The notes: generated from the letters alone by a model not told the origin. Positions 42,715-51,953 are shown, numbered from the stretch's first letter. The stretch is 64,000 nt of DNA from Bradyrhizobium guangdongense (GCF_004114975.1 NZ_CP030051.1:4650001-4714000); one strand, 5' to 3'. Translations and numbers: made by a program.

Positions 42715-43311
42715 ATGTCCGCCACGGTCGTTCCCCTGCTTCCGAACAGCGCGTCCGAGACCACCGATTTCCTGCGGCGGATGGCCAGCATGGTGTCGGG
42801 TCGGAACGGCGAGATGCTGCTGCGCGCGGCCAGCCTGATCGAGTCGCTGGCACAGCGCGCGATGTCGGCCGAGCGGCTGTTCCACGAGCAGCAGGAGGAG
42901 AACAAGCGGCTCGCCGAGCGGCATGAAGCCGCCGAGCTCGCCTCCGACGCCATGTTCAACCAGATCGCCGCGCTGCGAACGCAGCTTGCGGAGGTGAGCG
43001 CGGCTGCAGCTGCCGAACGGGCCGGCTTCGATAGCGAGCGCAGCAAGCTGCTCATGCTGATGCAGGATGCGGAAAGCCATATCGGCAGGCTCACCGCCGA
43101 ACTCGATGGCCTGCGCGCCTCCGTCGATGCTTTCAACGAGACCGCGGTCTCCGTGCCGATCGAGGTGCTGCGGCTGGCGCGGACCCAGTTCGACTATCTC
43201 TCCAGCGGCTTTGCGCGTAAAGGCGACGTGATCTCGCAGGCGATGAGCGAGATCGGCGGCTTCGCCATCGACCAGGCACTGGCAGCAAAGAAGCCGGTCG
43301 ACAAGGCGTGA
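42715..43311 (+). CDS. Coiled-coil hypothetical protein
   Basis: A 198-residue soluble protein. The central region from about residue 50 to 145 is a predicted long coiled coil (AERLFHEQQEENKRLAERHE, QIAALRTQLAEVSAAAAAER). The ends are less ordered; the C-terminus contains QFDYLSSGFARKGDVISQAM. No domain recognised. It may be a cytoskeletal or scaffold-like protein. The start at 42715 (MSATVVPLLPNSAS) removes a 26-residue extension in an unlikely context. Confidence 0.72.
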   Translation: MSATVVPLLPNSASETTDFLRRMASMVSGRNGEMLLRAASLIESLAQRAMSAERLFHEQQEENKRLAERHEAAELASDAMFNQIAALRTQLAEVSAAAAAERAGFDSERSKLLMLMQDAESHIGRLTAELDGLRASVDAFNETAVSVPIEVLRLARTQFDYLSSGFARKGDVISQAMSEIGGFAIDQALAAKKPVDKA

Positions 43312-43380
43312 GACGCGCCAGCGCAAATTGACAGCGCGTACGGGCGTTGATCTACTTCCCGAAAATCGAGGGAGGATCCG

Positions 43381-44373
43381 ATGCCGAGGCCATTCCGCGC
43401 CGCTGCGGCGCTCATCGCGCTCTGCATGTCCACCGGGCTCGCCGGCGCGCAATCGCTTCCCAAGGACGCGCCTGCCCGGACCGAGATCTTCCCGATCCCG
43501 TCACTCACCCTTTCCGACCAGCAATTCCTGAGCGGCGATGCCGCGGCCGGCAAGCCGGTCACGGTGGCCGGCGAATTCCGCGTCGCGCAAGGGTCAGGCA
43601 AGATGCCGGTCGTCGTGCTGATGCACGGCTCGAGCGGCGTCGGCCCTACCACGGACGCCTGGGTGCACGCCTTCAACGCCATGGGCATCTCGACCTTCGT
43701 CATCGACGGCTTCACCGGCCGCGGGCTCACCGTGGTCGGACCGAACCAGGCGCTGCTCGGACGGCTCAATCTCATCATCGACGTCTATCGTTCGCTTGAG
43801 ATTTTGGCGAAGCATCCCCGCGTCGATCCTGAGCGCATCGTGCTGATGGGCTTTTCGCGCGGCGGCCAGGCGACACTCTATGCGAGCCTCGAGCGCTTCC
43901 ACAAGCTCTGGAATAGGTCCGGTTTGCAGTTTGCGGCCTACATCCCGTTCTATCCGGACTGCTCGACGACCTATCAGGCCGACACCGACGTCGCCGCGCG
44001 CCCGATCCGCATCTTCCACGGCGCGCCTGATGATTATAATCCCGTGAAGAGCTGCAAGGCCTTCGTCGAGCGGCTCAAGATCGCGGGACGCGACGTGGTG
44101 CTGACCGAATACCCCGATAGCGCCCACGGCTTCGACAGCGGCCTGCTCGGCGTCGCCTCGGTCGCGGTGTCGGCCAACGCGCAGACCGTGCGCAACTGTC
44201 ATATCAAGGAAGGCGACGGCGGCGTGCTGATGAACGGCGACACCAACGCGCCGTTCACCTACAAGGATTCCTGCGTCGAGCTCAACCCGCATGTCGGCGG
44301 CAATCCCACCACGGCCGCGGAGTCGCGCAAAGCGGTGGTGGAGTTCTTGCAGGCGTTGTTCAAGTTGGGCTAG
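43381..44373 (+). CDS. Secreted dienelactone-hydrolase-like alpha/beta hydrolase
   Basis: A 330-residue exported hydrolase. The signal peptide is MPRPFRAAAALIALCMSTGL with cleavage near AGAQ. The domain has VVVLMHGSSGVGP (oxyanion strand), nucleophile Ser in LMGFSRGGQATLY, and His of SAHGFDSG, so the dienelactone hydrolase family is likely. Several Cys residues may form disulphides. Its substrate is unknown. GGAGG precedes the ATG at 43381. Confidence 0.9.
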   Translation: MPRPFRAAAALIALCMSTGLAGAQSLPKDAPARTEIFPIPSLTLSDQQFLSGDAAAGKPVTVAGEFRVAQGSGKMPVVVLMHGSSGVGPTTDAWVHAFNAMGISTFVIDGFTGRGLTVVGPNQALLGRLNLIIDVYRSLEILAKHPRVDPERIVLMGFSRGGQATLYASLERFHKLWNRSGLQFAAYIPFYPDCSTTYQADTDVAARPIRIFHGAPDDYNPVKSCKAFVERLKIAGRDVVLTEYPDSAHGFDSGLLGVASVAVSANAQTVRNCHIKEGDGGVLMNGDTNAPFTYKDSCVELNPHVGGNPTTAAESRKAVVEFLQALFKLG

Positions 44374-44413
44374 GCGCTTCTCCGTCACTGCGAGCGAGAG
44401 AGACGCGTCAGCG

Positions 44414-44677
44414 CTACCGCCCCCGGCCCGACAGCCGCAGCACGAACACCAGCACTTCAGCGACGGCCTTGTAGAGATCTGGCGGAATCTCTTCGCCGAG
44501 TTCGACCTTGGAGAGTGCGCCGGCCAGCACTTCATTCTCCTCGATCGGGATATCGTGGGCTCTGGCGATCTCGACAATCTTGGCGCCGATCGTGCCTTTG
44601 CCTTTGGCGACGACCACGGGCGCGCCGCTGCCCTTCTCGTAATGCAGCGCAATTGCGAGCTTGGAGTCCTCGCTCAT
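44414..44677 (-). CDS. FlhB C-terminal-domain-like protein (FlhB2/FlhX type)
   Basis: An 87-residue protein equivalent to the cytoplasmic FlhBc domain: VVVAKGKGTIGAKIVEIARA, IPIEENEVLAGALSKVELGE and IPPDLYKAVAEVLVFVLRL line up with FlhB after the cleavage site. The NPTH autocleavage motif is absent (DSKLAIALHYEKG takes its place), so it is an uncleaved stand-alone domain. It starts inside the last codons of the FliK-like gene (4-base ATGA overlap), so the pair is probably co-translated. It may assist flagellar or type III export switching away from the main flagellar locus. Confidence 0.9.
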   Translation of the reverse strand: MSEDSKLAIALHYEKGSGAPVVVAKGKGTIGAKIVEIARAHDIPIEENEVLAGALSKVELGEEIPPDLYKAVAEVLVFVLRLSGRGR

Positions 44678-46311
44678 GTGGCGCGATCCAGGAAATGCCC
44701 GGCACGCGCCGGCGCAGGTTGCGGCGGCGTGCCCTCGCGCACGATGATCTCACCGGGCTTAAGCTCGGCCTTGGTGAGCGCCTGATTGAGCTCACCGATG
44801 CCGGCGCGGAGCTGCTGCGCCGTCGCCGGCCGTTCGGCCCACATCCGCACAAAAGTCTTGTCGCCATTCAGCGTGATCAACGCATGCACGGGACCGCTCG
44901 GCTCGACGTTGAGGGTGAAGCGCGCGCGCCAGGCACGCTTGGCGGGATCTGGTGTTTCGTTGTCGCCATCTCGCGAAATCTCGAATTGAGCCATCGCGGT
45001 GCCCTGCGGGGTTGCGAACGGAATCTCGAAATTCCACTGCGGCACGGTCGGATCGACGCGATGGCCGCTGGCATCGGTGCGATCAGGGAGTGAAGCGACC
45101 TGCAGCAGCGTCTGCCGCGCGGTCGCGGCGTCGGTGTCGCCAAGCAGGCGATGCACGGCTGCAGCGAGCGGTGCGTTTGGTGCGAGCGAGGGCAAGGCGA
45201 CCGCTTGCGGTGACGGCAAAGCACCGCGGAACGGCGGTGGCGTCGTCGTACGCGTGGCGGCTTCGAAGACGTGACCGTCAGGCACGGGCTTATTCGAGCC
45301 CGGCACGTTGCCGGTCATGCGCGGCAGGCTTTGCGTGACCTCTTGCAGCAGGGTTGCGGCGAGACTCGCCGACATGCGCGGCAGCGCCGCCGGCGGTGTT
45401 GCGCCAGCCACGTCCGCCAGCACGGCAGCCGCGAGCGCAGCGTTGCGCGGCAATTGCTCGGCTTGGGCACCTCCAGCGTCAGGCGTTGGCAAAGCCGTTT
45501 GCGCGGTCTCGCCTGCCACTTGCGGCACCGATGCAGCGGTCTGCGGAGCCGCAACAACACTTGGGGTAGGCGTGCTATTTGGCGCGGCGACCTGTGGCGC
45601 GGCCGGCTCGATCGCGCCCGATGTTGCCGCCAGCGTCTGGCGCAGCACCAACAGCGCCGCCTTCAGGTCCGGCACGGTGTCCGACGGCGGCGTCGTACCT
45701 GACGCGAGCGAGGCCTCGAGAAACAGGCCGGACTTCTGGAAAGCGGATTCGATGTCGCCGCCGTCGAGCGCGGTGTTGAGCGGCGTCTGTTGCGCCAGCA
45801 CGGCCTGCACGGCCTGCTTGAGGCTTTCGGGCAGATCGCTGCCTGATACGATCGACGCCAGATTGGCGAACAGCGGCGCCTGACTGCCCTGTATTGTGAC
45901 CGCCTCGGCCGAAGCTGCGGTGACGGCGACCTGCTCTGAAGGCGTCAGGGTGTTGCGGGCCGCGGTTGCCGATGGCGCGAGCGAGGGGCTTTCGACCAGC
46001 GAGGCCGCCGTCGGCGTCAGCGTGATCTGATCAGCGCTCGCCTCGCCTGCCCCGTTGACGACGGCAAGCCGGATCGTACCGGCGTTCTGCGACACCGCGA
46101 GCTGGAGATTCTGCCCTGGGGTCAGCGACACCTCGGACATCACGTCCATCGAGAGATTGGCGATCGCGATCCGCACCAGATTGTCGGCAAGCACGCTGAC
46201 GACCCTGGCATCGACCACGCTGCCGGCCTGCAGCACAATATCCGGGCTCGCCGCATCAGCCGCGGGGCTGGGAGCACTGACGGGAAGGATCGAAGTGACA
46301 GGCGTCGGCAT
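44674..46311 (-). CDS. FliK-like hook-length control protein
   Basis: A 545-residue protein. The long central part is Ala/Thr/Pro/Gln-rich and probably extended. The C-terminal about 120 residues are ordered (PQWNFEIPFATPQGTAMAQF, VEPSGPVHALITLNGDKTFV, WAERPATAQQLRAGIGELNQ), like the FliK/Flg_hook domain that contacts FlhB. The start at 46311 (MPTPVTSILPVSAP) is chosen over an upstream start that adds 10 residues. It is translationally coupled to the FlhB-like gene, which strongly supports a ruler/switch pair. Confidence 0.88.
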   Translation of the reverse strand: MPTPVTSILPVSAPSPAADAASPDIVLQAGSVVDARVVSVLADNLVRIAIANLSMDVMSEVSLTPGQNLQLAVSQNAGTIRLAVVNGAGEASADQITLTPTAASLVESPSLAPSATAARNTLTPSEQVAVTAASAEAVTIQGSQAPLFANLASIVSGSDLPESLKQAVQAVLAQQTPLNTALDGGDIESAFQKSGLFLEASLASGTTPPSDTVPDLKAALLVLRQTLAATSGAIEPAAPQVAAPNSTPTPSVVAAPQTAASVPQVAGETAQTALPTPDAGGAQAEQLPRNAALAAAVLADVAGATPPAALPRMSASLAATLLQEVTQSLPRMTGNVPGSNKPVPDGHVFEAATRTTTPPPFRGALPSPQAVALPSLAPNAPLAAAVHRLLGDTDAATARQTLLQVASLPDRTDASGHRVDPTVPQWNFEIPFATPQGTAMAQFEISRDGDNETPDPAKRAWRARFTLNVEPSGPVHALITLNGDKTFVRMWAERPATAQQLRAGIGELNQALTKAELKPGEIIVREGTPPQPAPARAGHFLDRAT

Positions 46312-46368
46312 TTTCAGAGCCCAGGGAACGCTGGTCTTCACCCTAAGGCCGCCGTCGTAAACCTCTCG

Positions 46369-47163
46369 TTAAGGACCTTTGGCCGTCTCGGCAGTGACGG
46401 CCGCCAGCACCGCCACGGCAGCCTCGAAATCCCGCAAGCGGGTGGCGCGGCGGGCGGCTGCCTCCTCGTCCACGCCCCACTGGTCGATGTTCCAGTCCTC
46501 GTCGACATGGGCGGCGGCCCAGACCTGATCGGCGTCGCGCATGCCGTGGGCCAGCGCCAGCGCCAGCAGCGCCGAACCGGTCAGGGTCGTCACCATGTGG
46601 AGGGCCGCGACCGACCAGGGATCATCAGGCAGCGCCGCGCGGGCGGCCCTGAGCGCCTCGTCCGGCTGCTTCACATGCATGACACCCTCGGACAGGATGA
46701 AATGCGCTCCCAGTCTCTCCGCGGCCCAGAACAGCACAGGATCCCAATGTGCGGCCTCGCGGGCGACCAGCCCCTCGGGGTGGCCGGCGCGATAGAACAG
46801 CAGGTCGGTCTCGAAATATTTTGCGAGGTCGTCAGTGACAAGCTGGACGCGGTCGATCACCCCCTCAACCACGCTGTTGGCGATCCGCGTCAGCGGCATA
46901 GTGACTGGATCGATCGCCTCGCCCTGAGCGGCCCATTCCGCGGCCACGGCATCGGCGAGCGCCCGCGCGGGGATTACCACTTGTCGGCTGGACGGTGTGC
47001 GGATCGGCCTCCCATCGAGCGTGATGGCAAAGCCGCCCTCGGCTTCCGCGACGCCGGCTTCCTTGTAGAAGCGCTTGCGCAGCGGCGTGCGCGCGGAGGC
47101 CCGCGCCGACTCCCTGGGATCCGGCGGGGGCTGGCCAGCTGCCTCTTCGAACAATTCGCGCAT
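46369..47163 (-). CDS. ATP12-family F1-ATPase assembly chaperone
   Basis: A 264-residue soluble protein of the ATP12 family, whose mitochondrial members bind the F1 alpha subunit before assembly; alphaproteobacteria keep the ancestor. Conserved parts: RKRFYKEAGVAEAEGGFAI, LDGRPIRTPSSRQVVIPARA, VAAEWAAQGEAIDPVTMPLT, DLLFYRAGHPEGL and HVDEDWNIDQWGVDEEA. Length is normal. It is divergent from the DUF3828 gene, 75 bases away. Confidence 0.93.
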   Translation of the reverse strand: MRELFEEAAGQPPPDPRESARASARTPLRKRFYKEAGVAEAEGGFAITLDGRPIRTPSSRQVVIPARALADAVAAEWAAQGEAIDPVTMPLTRIANSVVEGVIDRVQLVTDDLAKYFETDLLFYRAGHPEGLVAREAAHWDPVLFWAAERLGAHFILSEGVMHVKQPDEALRAARAALPDDPWSVAALHMVTTLTGSALLALALAHGMRDADQVWAAAHVDEDWNIDQWGVDEEAAARRATRLRDFEAAVAVLAAVTAETAKGP

Positions 47164-47238
47164 GTGAGTTTTCGGTCCCGGTCGCTCGATGCTAGGCTTT
47201 TAAGATAAGACCTGTGGCCGATAAAGCGAGCGGCGGGC

Positions 47239-47685
47239 ATGAGGGAACTTGCGGCCATTGCGGCCCTGTTGACCGGGCTGTGGCCCGCCGCCGGCGAAGC
47301 CGGTTTTCGCAGTCCGGAATCGCTGGTCCGCAACGTCTATGCCCATTACGGCGATGGCGCGCCGGAACTCTCCAAGGGCCTGCCGCGGGATGAGGCCACG
47401 GCCCGGCAATTCTTCGATCCCACCCTGCGCAAGGCGTGGTCTGCGCCACGCAGCGAGCCCTATGACTTCCTGGTGCAGAGCCCGAGTTGGAAGCTCGGCC
47501 CGATCACCATTGCCATCATCCGCAAGCAGTACGACAAGACCTATGTCGCGGTGAACTTCGACAATCGCGGCCGACCGGCGACGCTGAACTTCGTCTTGGT
47601 CAACGGTCCGGAGGGCTGGCTGATCACGGATGTCGAGAGCCCGCATGACAGTCTGCGGATGTTTCTGGAGCAGTTCCGGAATTGA
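47239..47685 (+). CDS. Secreted DUF3828-type protein
   Basis: A 148-residue exported protein. The signal is MRELAAIAALLTGLWPAAGE. The mature part has SPESLVRNVYAHYGDG, ARQFFDPTLRKAWSAPR, and LNFVLVNGPEGWLITDVES, the DUF3828/SnoaL-like pattern. The function is unknown but the fold is probably a small cystatin/NTF2-type cone. The start is the first ATG after AAAGCGAGCGGCGGGC. It is convergent with the RluA-type gene. Confidence 0.85.
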   Translation: MRELAAIAALLTGLWPAAGEAGFRSPESLVRNVYAHYGDGAPELSKGLPRDEATARQFFDPTLRKAWSAPRSEPYDFLVQSPSWKLGPITIAIIRKQYDKTYVAVNFDNRGRPATLNFVLVNGPEGWLITDVESPHDSLRMFLEQFRN

Positions 47686-47728
47686 GGGAGCCAGAGCTGC
47701 CTCCACGCTAGGAACGGGGGCTCCGCCC

Positions 47729-48958
47729 CTACTCCTCCGGCGCGTTCTCGATCGGGTCGAACCGGCTGGCGTCCAGCCCGAGCAGATTCCACGACTGCTG
47801 CATATGCGGCGGCAGTGGCGCGGTGGCGTCGATCACACCGCCGCGGGGATGCGGAATGACGATGCGGCGCGCCAGCAGATGCAGCCGGTTTTGCAGGCCC
47901 CCCGGCAGCTGCCAGTTCTCGATGTTGAAATATTTGGGATCGCCGACGATGGGATGGCCGATATGGGCCATGTGGGCGCGAAGCTGGTGGGTGCGGCCGG
48001 TCACGGGCTTCAGCGACACCCAGGTCAGCTTGTTGCCGGCGGTTTCGACCACTGCGTAATAGGTCACCGCGTGGCTGGCGCCCTCGTCGCCGTGCTGGGC
48101 GATGCGCATGATGGTGTCGTCCTCGCTCTCTTCCTTCGCAAGAAAGGTCGAGATGCGGCCCTGCTTGGGCTTCGGCAGGCCCGGCACCAGTGCCCAATAG
48201 ACCTTGCGCGCCGAGCGCGAGCGGAAGGCGCCGGTCAGATGCGAGGCGGCAAAGCGCGTCTTGGCGATCAGCAGGCACCCCGAGGTCTCGCGATCGATGC
48301 GGTGCACGAGCCGCGGCTTCTGACCTTTGGCATCGCGCATCACCTCCAGCATCTGATCGATGTGCCGCGTCATGCCCGAGCCGCCTTGCACGGCAAGGCC
48401 GGCGGGCTTGTTCAAGACGAGGACGTCGTCGTCCTCGTAGATCGTCATCTCCTTCAGCGCCTTGAGCGTCTTCTGCTCAGCTTCCGAGAGCTCGCCGCCG
48501 ACCTTCGGCGTATCGAGCTTCAGCGGCGGAATGCGGACGCTCTGGCCCTCCTCCAGGCGGTCCTTGCTGTCGACCCGCTTGCCGTCGACGCGCAGCTCGC
48601 CTTTGCGGACCACGCGCTGGATGTGGGAGAACGACAGCCCGGGAAAGCGCGCTTCGAGGAAGCGATCGACGCGCATGTTGTTCTCGTCCGCCGTCACCTT
48701 GACCGTCTGCACCTTGGTCGGCAGCAGTGCCTCGACCGGCTTGGCCGGCGCGGCCCTTTCCAGCTCAGCCCTCTCCAGCTTTGCTTTGGGCGGGCGCCGC
48801 TCGGCGCGCTCGCCGGCAAAGCGCGGCGGCTTGCCTCCGGGTTTACCACCCGGCCGCGGCCCGGCCTTTTTCGCGCTCCGCGCCTGATGCGGGCGCGATT
48901 CCTTGCGCTCGTCGCGCGAACGGGGCTGTTGGTTGGTTCTTTTGATGCGGCGGCTCAT
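47729..48958 (-). CDS. RluA/RluC-family rRNA pseudouridine synthase
   Basis: A 409-residue pseudouridine synthase that modifies uridines of 23S rRNA. The N-terminal about 75 residues are a basic, low-complexity extension (NQQPRSRDERKESRP) like those of many alphaproteobacterial RluC-like proteins. Next is an S4 RNA-binding domain (FLEARFPGLSFSHIQRVVRK), then the catalytic domain with Asp222 in HRIDRETSGCLL, and PVTGRTHQLRAHMAHIGHPI. The gene ends at the convergent DUF3828 gene. Site specificity cannot be assigned from the sequence. Confidence 0.93.
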   Translation of the reverse strand: MSRRIKRTNQQPRSRDERKESRPHQARSAKKAGPRPGGKPGGKPPRFAGERAERRPPKAKLERAELERAAPAKPVEALLPTKVQTVKVTADENNMRVDRFLEARFPGLSFSHIQRVVRKGELRVDGKRVDSKDRLEEGQSVRIPPLKLDTPKVGGELSEAEQKTLKALKEMTIYEDDDVLVLNKPAGLAVQGGSGMTRHIDQMLEVMRDAKGQKPRLVHRIDRETSGCLLIAKTRFAASHLTGAFRSRSARKVYWALVPGLPKPKQGRISTFLAKEESEDDTIMRIAQHGDEGASHAVTYYAVVETAGNKLTWVSLKPVTGRTHQLRAHMAHIGHPIVGDPKYFNIENWQLPGGLQNRLHLLARRIVIPHPRGGVIDATAPLPPHMQQSWNLLGLDASRFDPIENAPEE

Positions 48959-49010
48959 GCTTGCCTGCCTACCCTAAAAGCGGCCTTTCGTCACGACGAA
49001 ATGGCCGACT

Positions 49011-50348
49011 CTAGCGCGAGCCGCCCCGCTCCTTGCGCAGCTTGGCCCAGTAATCCAGTCGCTTCCTGATCTCGCGCTCGAAGCCGCGCTCGGGCGGGTC
49101 GTAGAAGGTCTGGCGGCCCAGGGCTTCCGGAAAGTAGTCCTGGCCGGAGAAGGCGTCGGGGGCGTCGTGATCGTATTCGTAAGCTGCGCCGTAGCCCTCC
49201 GACTTCATCAGCTTGGTCGGCGAGTTCAGGATGTGCTTGGGCGGCAGCAGCGAGCCAGCCTGCTTTGCCACCTGCATCGCCGTGCCGAAGGCGGTGTAGA
49301 CCGCATTCGATTTCGGTGCGGTGGCGAGATAGACCACCGCCTGCGCGATCGCGAGCTCACCCTCGGGATGACCCAGGAAGTCGAAGGCGTCTTTCGCCGC
49401 ATTGGCGATGACGAGCGCCTGCGGATCGGCAAGCCCAATATCCTCGACAGCCATGCGCACGACGCGGCGGGCCAGGAACAGCGGGTCCTCGCCGGCGTCC
49501 AGCATGCGCGCGAGATAATAGAGCGCGGCGTCCGGATCGGAGCCGCGCACCGATTTATGCAGCGCCGAGATCAGGTTGTAATGGCCGTCGGCGGATTTGT
49601 CGTAGATCGGCGCGCGGCGTTGCAGGATGTCCTGCAACTGCGCGGCATTGAATATCTCGTCCGCTCGTGCCGAACGCCAGACCTCTTCGGCGAGCGTCAG
49701 TGACGCGCGGCCATCGCCGTCGGCCATCCGCACCAGCACCGCCCTCGCCTCCGCATCGAGCGGCAGCTTCTTGCCCTCGACCTCCTCGGCATGCGCGAAC
49801 AGTTTTTCGATGGCGGCGGCATCGAGCGAGCGAAACACCAGCACGCGTGCGCGGGAGAGCAACGCCGCATTGAGCTCGAACGACGGATTTTCCGTGGTGG
49901 CGCCGACCATCACGACGGTGCCGTCCTCCATGACCGGCAGAAAGGAATCCTGCTGGGCACGGTTGAAGCGATGCACCTCGTCGACGAACAACAGCGTGCC
50001 CTTGCCCATCTCGCGGCGGGCACGCGCGGCGTCGAATGCTTTCTTCAAGTCCGCAACGCCGGAGAACACCGCAGAGATCTGCTCGAAATGCAGATCCGTC
50101 GCGTCCGCGAGCAGCCGCGCCACCGTGGTCTTGCCGGTGCCGGGCGGACCCCAGAACACCAGCGAGCCCAGCGTGCGCGTCTCCAGCATGCGCGTCAGCG
50201 CACCGTCGGGGCCGAGGATGTGATCCTGACCGACGACTTCCGACAATGCACGCGGCCGCAGCCGGTCCGGCAGCGGATGCGGAGCCTCGTGATCGAGCCC
50301 CGCCGCGGCGAAGAGAGTTGGCGTGTCGTGTGGTCGCTTCGGACTCAT
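49011..50348 (-). CDS. rarA: Replication-associated recombination protein A (AAA+ ATPase)
   Basis: A 445-residue AAA+ ATPase of the RarA/MgsA/WRNIP1 family that acts at stalled replication forks. Walker A is GPPGTGKTT at 67-75, Walker B is LLFVDEVHRF near 123, sensor motif GATTENPSFEL follows. The C-terminal tetramerisation region includes EVWRSARADEIFNAAQLQDI and ALHKSVRGSDPDAALYYLAR, typical of RarA. Start ATG shares an ATGA overlap with the stop of the Deg protease gene, so the two are translated from one message. Confidence 0.95.
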   Translation of the reverse strand: MSPKRPHDTPTLFAAAGLDHEAPHPLPDRLRPRALSEVVGQDHILGPDGALTRMLETRTLGSLVFWGPPGTGKTTVARLLADATDLHFEQISAVFSGVADLKKAFDAARARREMGKGTLLFVDEVHRFNRAQQDSFLPVMEDGTVVMVGATTENPSFELNAALLSRARVLVFRSLDAAAIEKLFAHAEEVEGKKLPLDAEARAVLVRMADGDGRASLTLAEEVWRSARADEIFNAAQLQDILQRRAPIYDKSADGHYNLISALHKSVRGSDPDAALYYLARMLDAGEDPLFLARRVVRMAVEDIGLADPQALVIANAAKDAFDFLGHPEGELAIAQAVVYLATAPKSNAVYTAFGTAMQVAKQAGSLLPPKHILNSPTKLMKSEGYGAAYEYDHDAPDAFSGQDYFPEALGRQTFYDPPERGFEREIRKRLDYWAKLRKERGGSR

Positions 50349-51751
50349 CCGCCCAGCGTGACGTTGATCTGCTGACCGCCGCGCACCACCGCGATGCGCC
50401 AGAGCCGAGGCTGCTCCTTGGCGGCCTTCTCCAGGTCGCTGGTCTTGGCGATCTTCTGGTTATTGACGGACAGGATGATGTCGCCCTTCTGGAAGCCAAC
50501 GTTCTGCGCCGCCGTGCCGTCGCCGATGTCGGTGACGACGACGCCCTCGGTATCGGCATCCAGATGCAGCTCGTCGGCCACCGCTGGCGTGATGGTGGAA
50601 ATCCTGGCGCCCTGGAACGGCGAACGCGTGGTGATGACGAGTTCGTTGCGGCCGGTGTCAGGCGCGGTCTCGAGCGCGATCGTCAGCTTGAGCGGCTTGC
50701 TGCCGCGCTGCACGTCGATCTGCGCGGTGCCGCCGAGTGGACGGGTGGCAAAGCGATAGTCGAATGCGTTGGGATCGTCCACGGTCTGGCCATCGATCGC
50801 GGTGATCAGGTCGGAGGATTTCAGGCCGGCCTTCGCCGCGGGACCGTTCGGCACGACGCTTGCGACCAGGGCGCCGCTCGGCGTCTTGAGGCCGAGGCTT
50901 TCGGCGATCTCCGGCGTCACCGCCTGCAACTTCGCGCCGAGCCACGGACGCTTCACGGCCTTGCCGCCGCTCTTGGCGGAGGCCACGACCACGCGGACCA
51001 TGTTGGCCGGAATCGCAAAACCGATGCCTTGCGAGCCGCCGGAGCGCGAATAGATCGCGGTGTTGATGCCGGCGAGCCGGCCATTCATGTCCACCAGCGC
51101 GCCACCGGAATTGCCGGGGTTGATCGGCGCGTCCGTCTGGATGAAGAACTGATAGTCGGTGATGCCGACCTGCGTGCGGGCCAACGCCGAGATGATGCCG
51201 TGGGTCACGGTCTGGCCGACACCGAACGGATTGCCGATCGCCAGCACGACGTCGCCGACCATCAGTTCATCGGAGTTGGTGAACTCGAGCGCCGGGAACT
51301 TCTCGTGGCTGTCCTTGAGACGCAGCACGGCGAGGTCGCTGCGGGAATCCTTCAGCACGATCTCGGCCTCAAATTCCCGCTTGTCCGACAGCGACACCTT
51401 CACCTGGTCGGCGCCCTCGATGACATGGACGTTGGTGACGACGAGCCCGGAGGAATCGACGATCACGCCCGAACCCAGCGAGCGCTGCACCTGCTCCTGC
51501 TGCCCGCCGCCGCCGAAGAAACGACGGAAGATCGGATCGTCCAGCAGCGGATTTCGGTTCTGCACCACCTTGGCGGCATAGACGTTGACGACCGCCGGCT
51601 GCACCCGCTGCACGATCGGCGCATAGGACAGCCGCAGTTCGGCCGGCGAGGACGGGACGCGACGGTCCTGCGCGGCAGCCGGATTGAAGTGGGCCGAAAA
51701 GCCTATGCACAATGCCGTGACGACGGCGGCGGTCGAGATCGATCGAAACAT
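50345..51751 (-). CDS. Do/DegQ-type periplasmic serine protease
   Basis: A 468-residue HtrA family protease with signal peptide (MFRSISTAAVVTALCIGF). The trypsin-like domain has catalytic His108 (VTNVHVIEG), Asp138 (SRSDLAVLRL) and Ser214 (NPGNSGGAL). Two PDZ domains follow (LGAKLQAVTPEIAESLGL and ISTITPAVADELHLDADTEG). It degrades or refolds misfolded envelope proteins. The start at 51751 places the signal at the N-terminus; a longer frame is rejected. It is translationally coupled to rarA by a 4-base overlap, an uncommon pairing of envelope quality control and fork rescue. Confidence 0.94.
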   Translation of the reverse strand: MFRSISTAAVVTALCIGFSAHFNPAAAQDRRVPSSPAELRLSYAPIVQRVQPAVVNVYAAKVVQNRNPLLDDPIFRRFFGGGGQQEQVQRSLGSGVIVDSSGLVVTNVHVIEGADQVKVSLSDKREFEAEIVLKDSRSDLAVLRLKDSHEKFPALEFTNSDELMVGDVVLAIGNPFGVGQTVTHGIISALARTQVGITDYQFFIQTDAPINPGNSGGALVDMNGRLAGINTAIYSRSGGSQGIGFAIPANMVRVVVASAKSGGKAVKRPWLGAKLQAVTPEIAESLGLKTPSGALVASVVPNGPAAKAGLKSSDLITAIDGQTVDDPNAFDYRFATRPLGGTAQIDVQRGSKPLKLTIALETAPDTGRNELVITTRSPFQGARISTITPAVADELHLDADTEGVVVTDIGDGTAAQNVGFQKGDIILSVNNQKIAKTSDLEKAAKEQPRLWRIAVVRGGQQINVTLGG

Positions 51752-51905
51752 TCCTACCTCTTGGAAAAGACGCCGGAATATAGGCGTGTTCGCCCCCCAA
51801 TAGAAGGGCGCCCGGCGGTAATAATGGGGCCCCGTCTTCGGTGAAGGCCAGCACGTCGTTGAATGCGGTTGCCCTGCGCGCGCAGGTGGCTTTCCGAAGA
51901 CGCTA

Positions 51906-51930
51906 CACCTCTCCCCGCTGGGGAGAGGTG
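51906..51930. repeat. Short palindrome ACCTCTCCCCGCTGGGGAGAGGT
   Basis: This 23-base perfect palindrome (ACCTCTCCCC / GGGGAGAGGT) lies in the 202-base gap between the HxlR and Deg protease genes. It matches the core of the larger CTCTCCCC elements at 24622-24749 and 25685-25707. It may act as a terminator for HxlR or simply be a mobile palindrome. Confidence 0.6.
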
Positions 51931-51953
51931 AGGAATGCAACCGCTCCCGCTCC

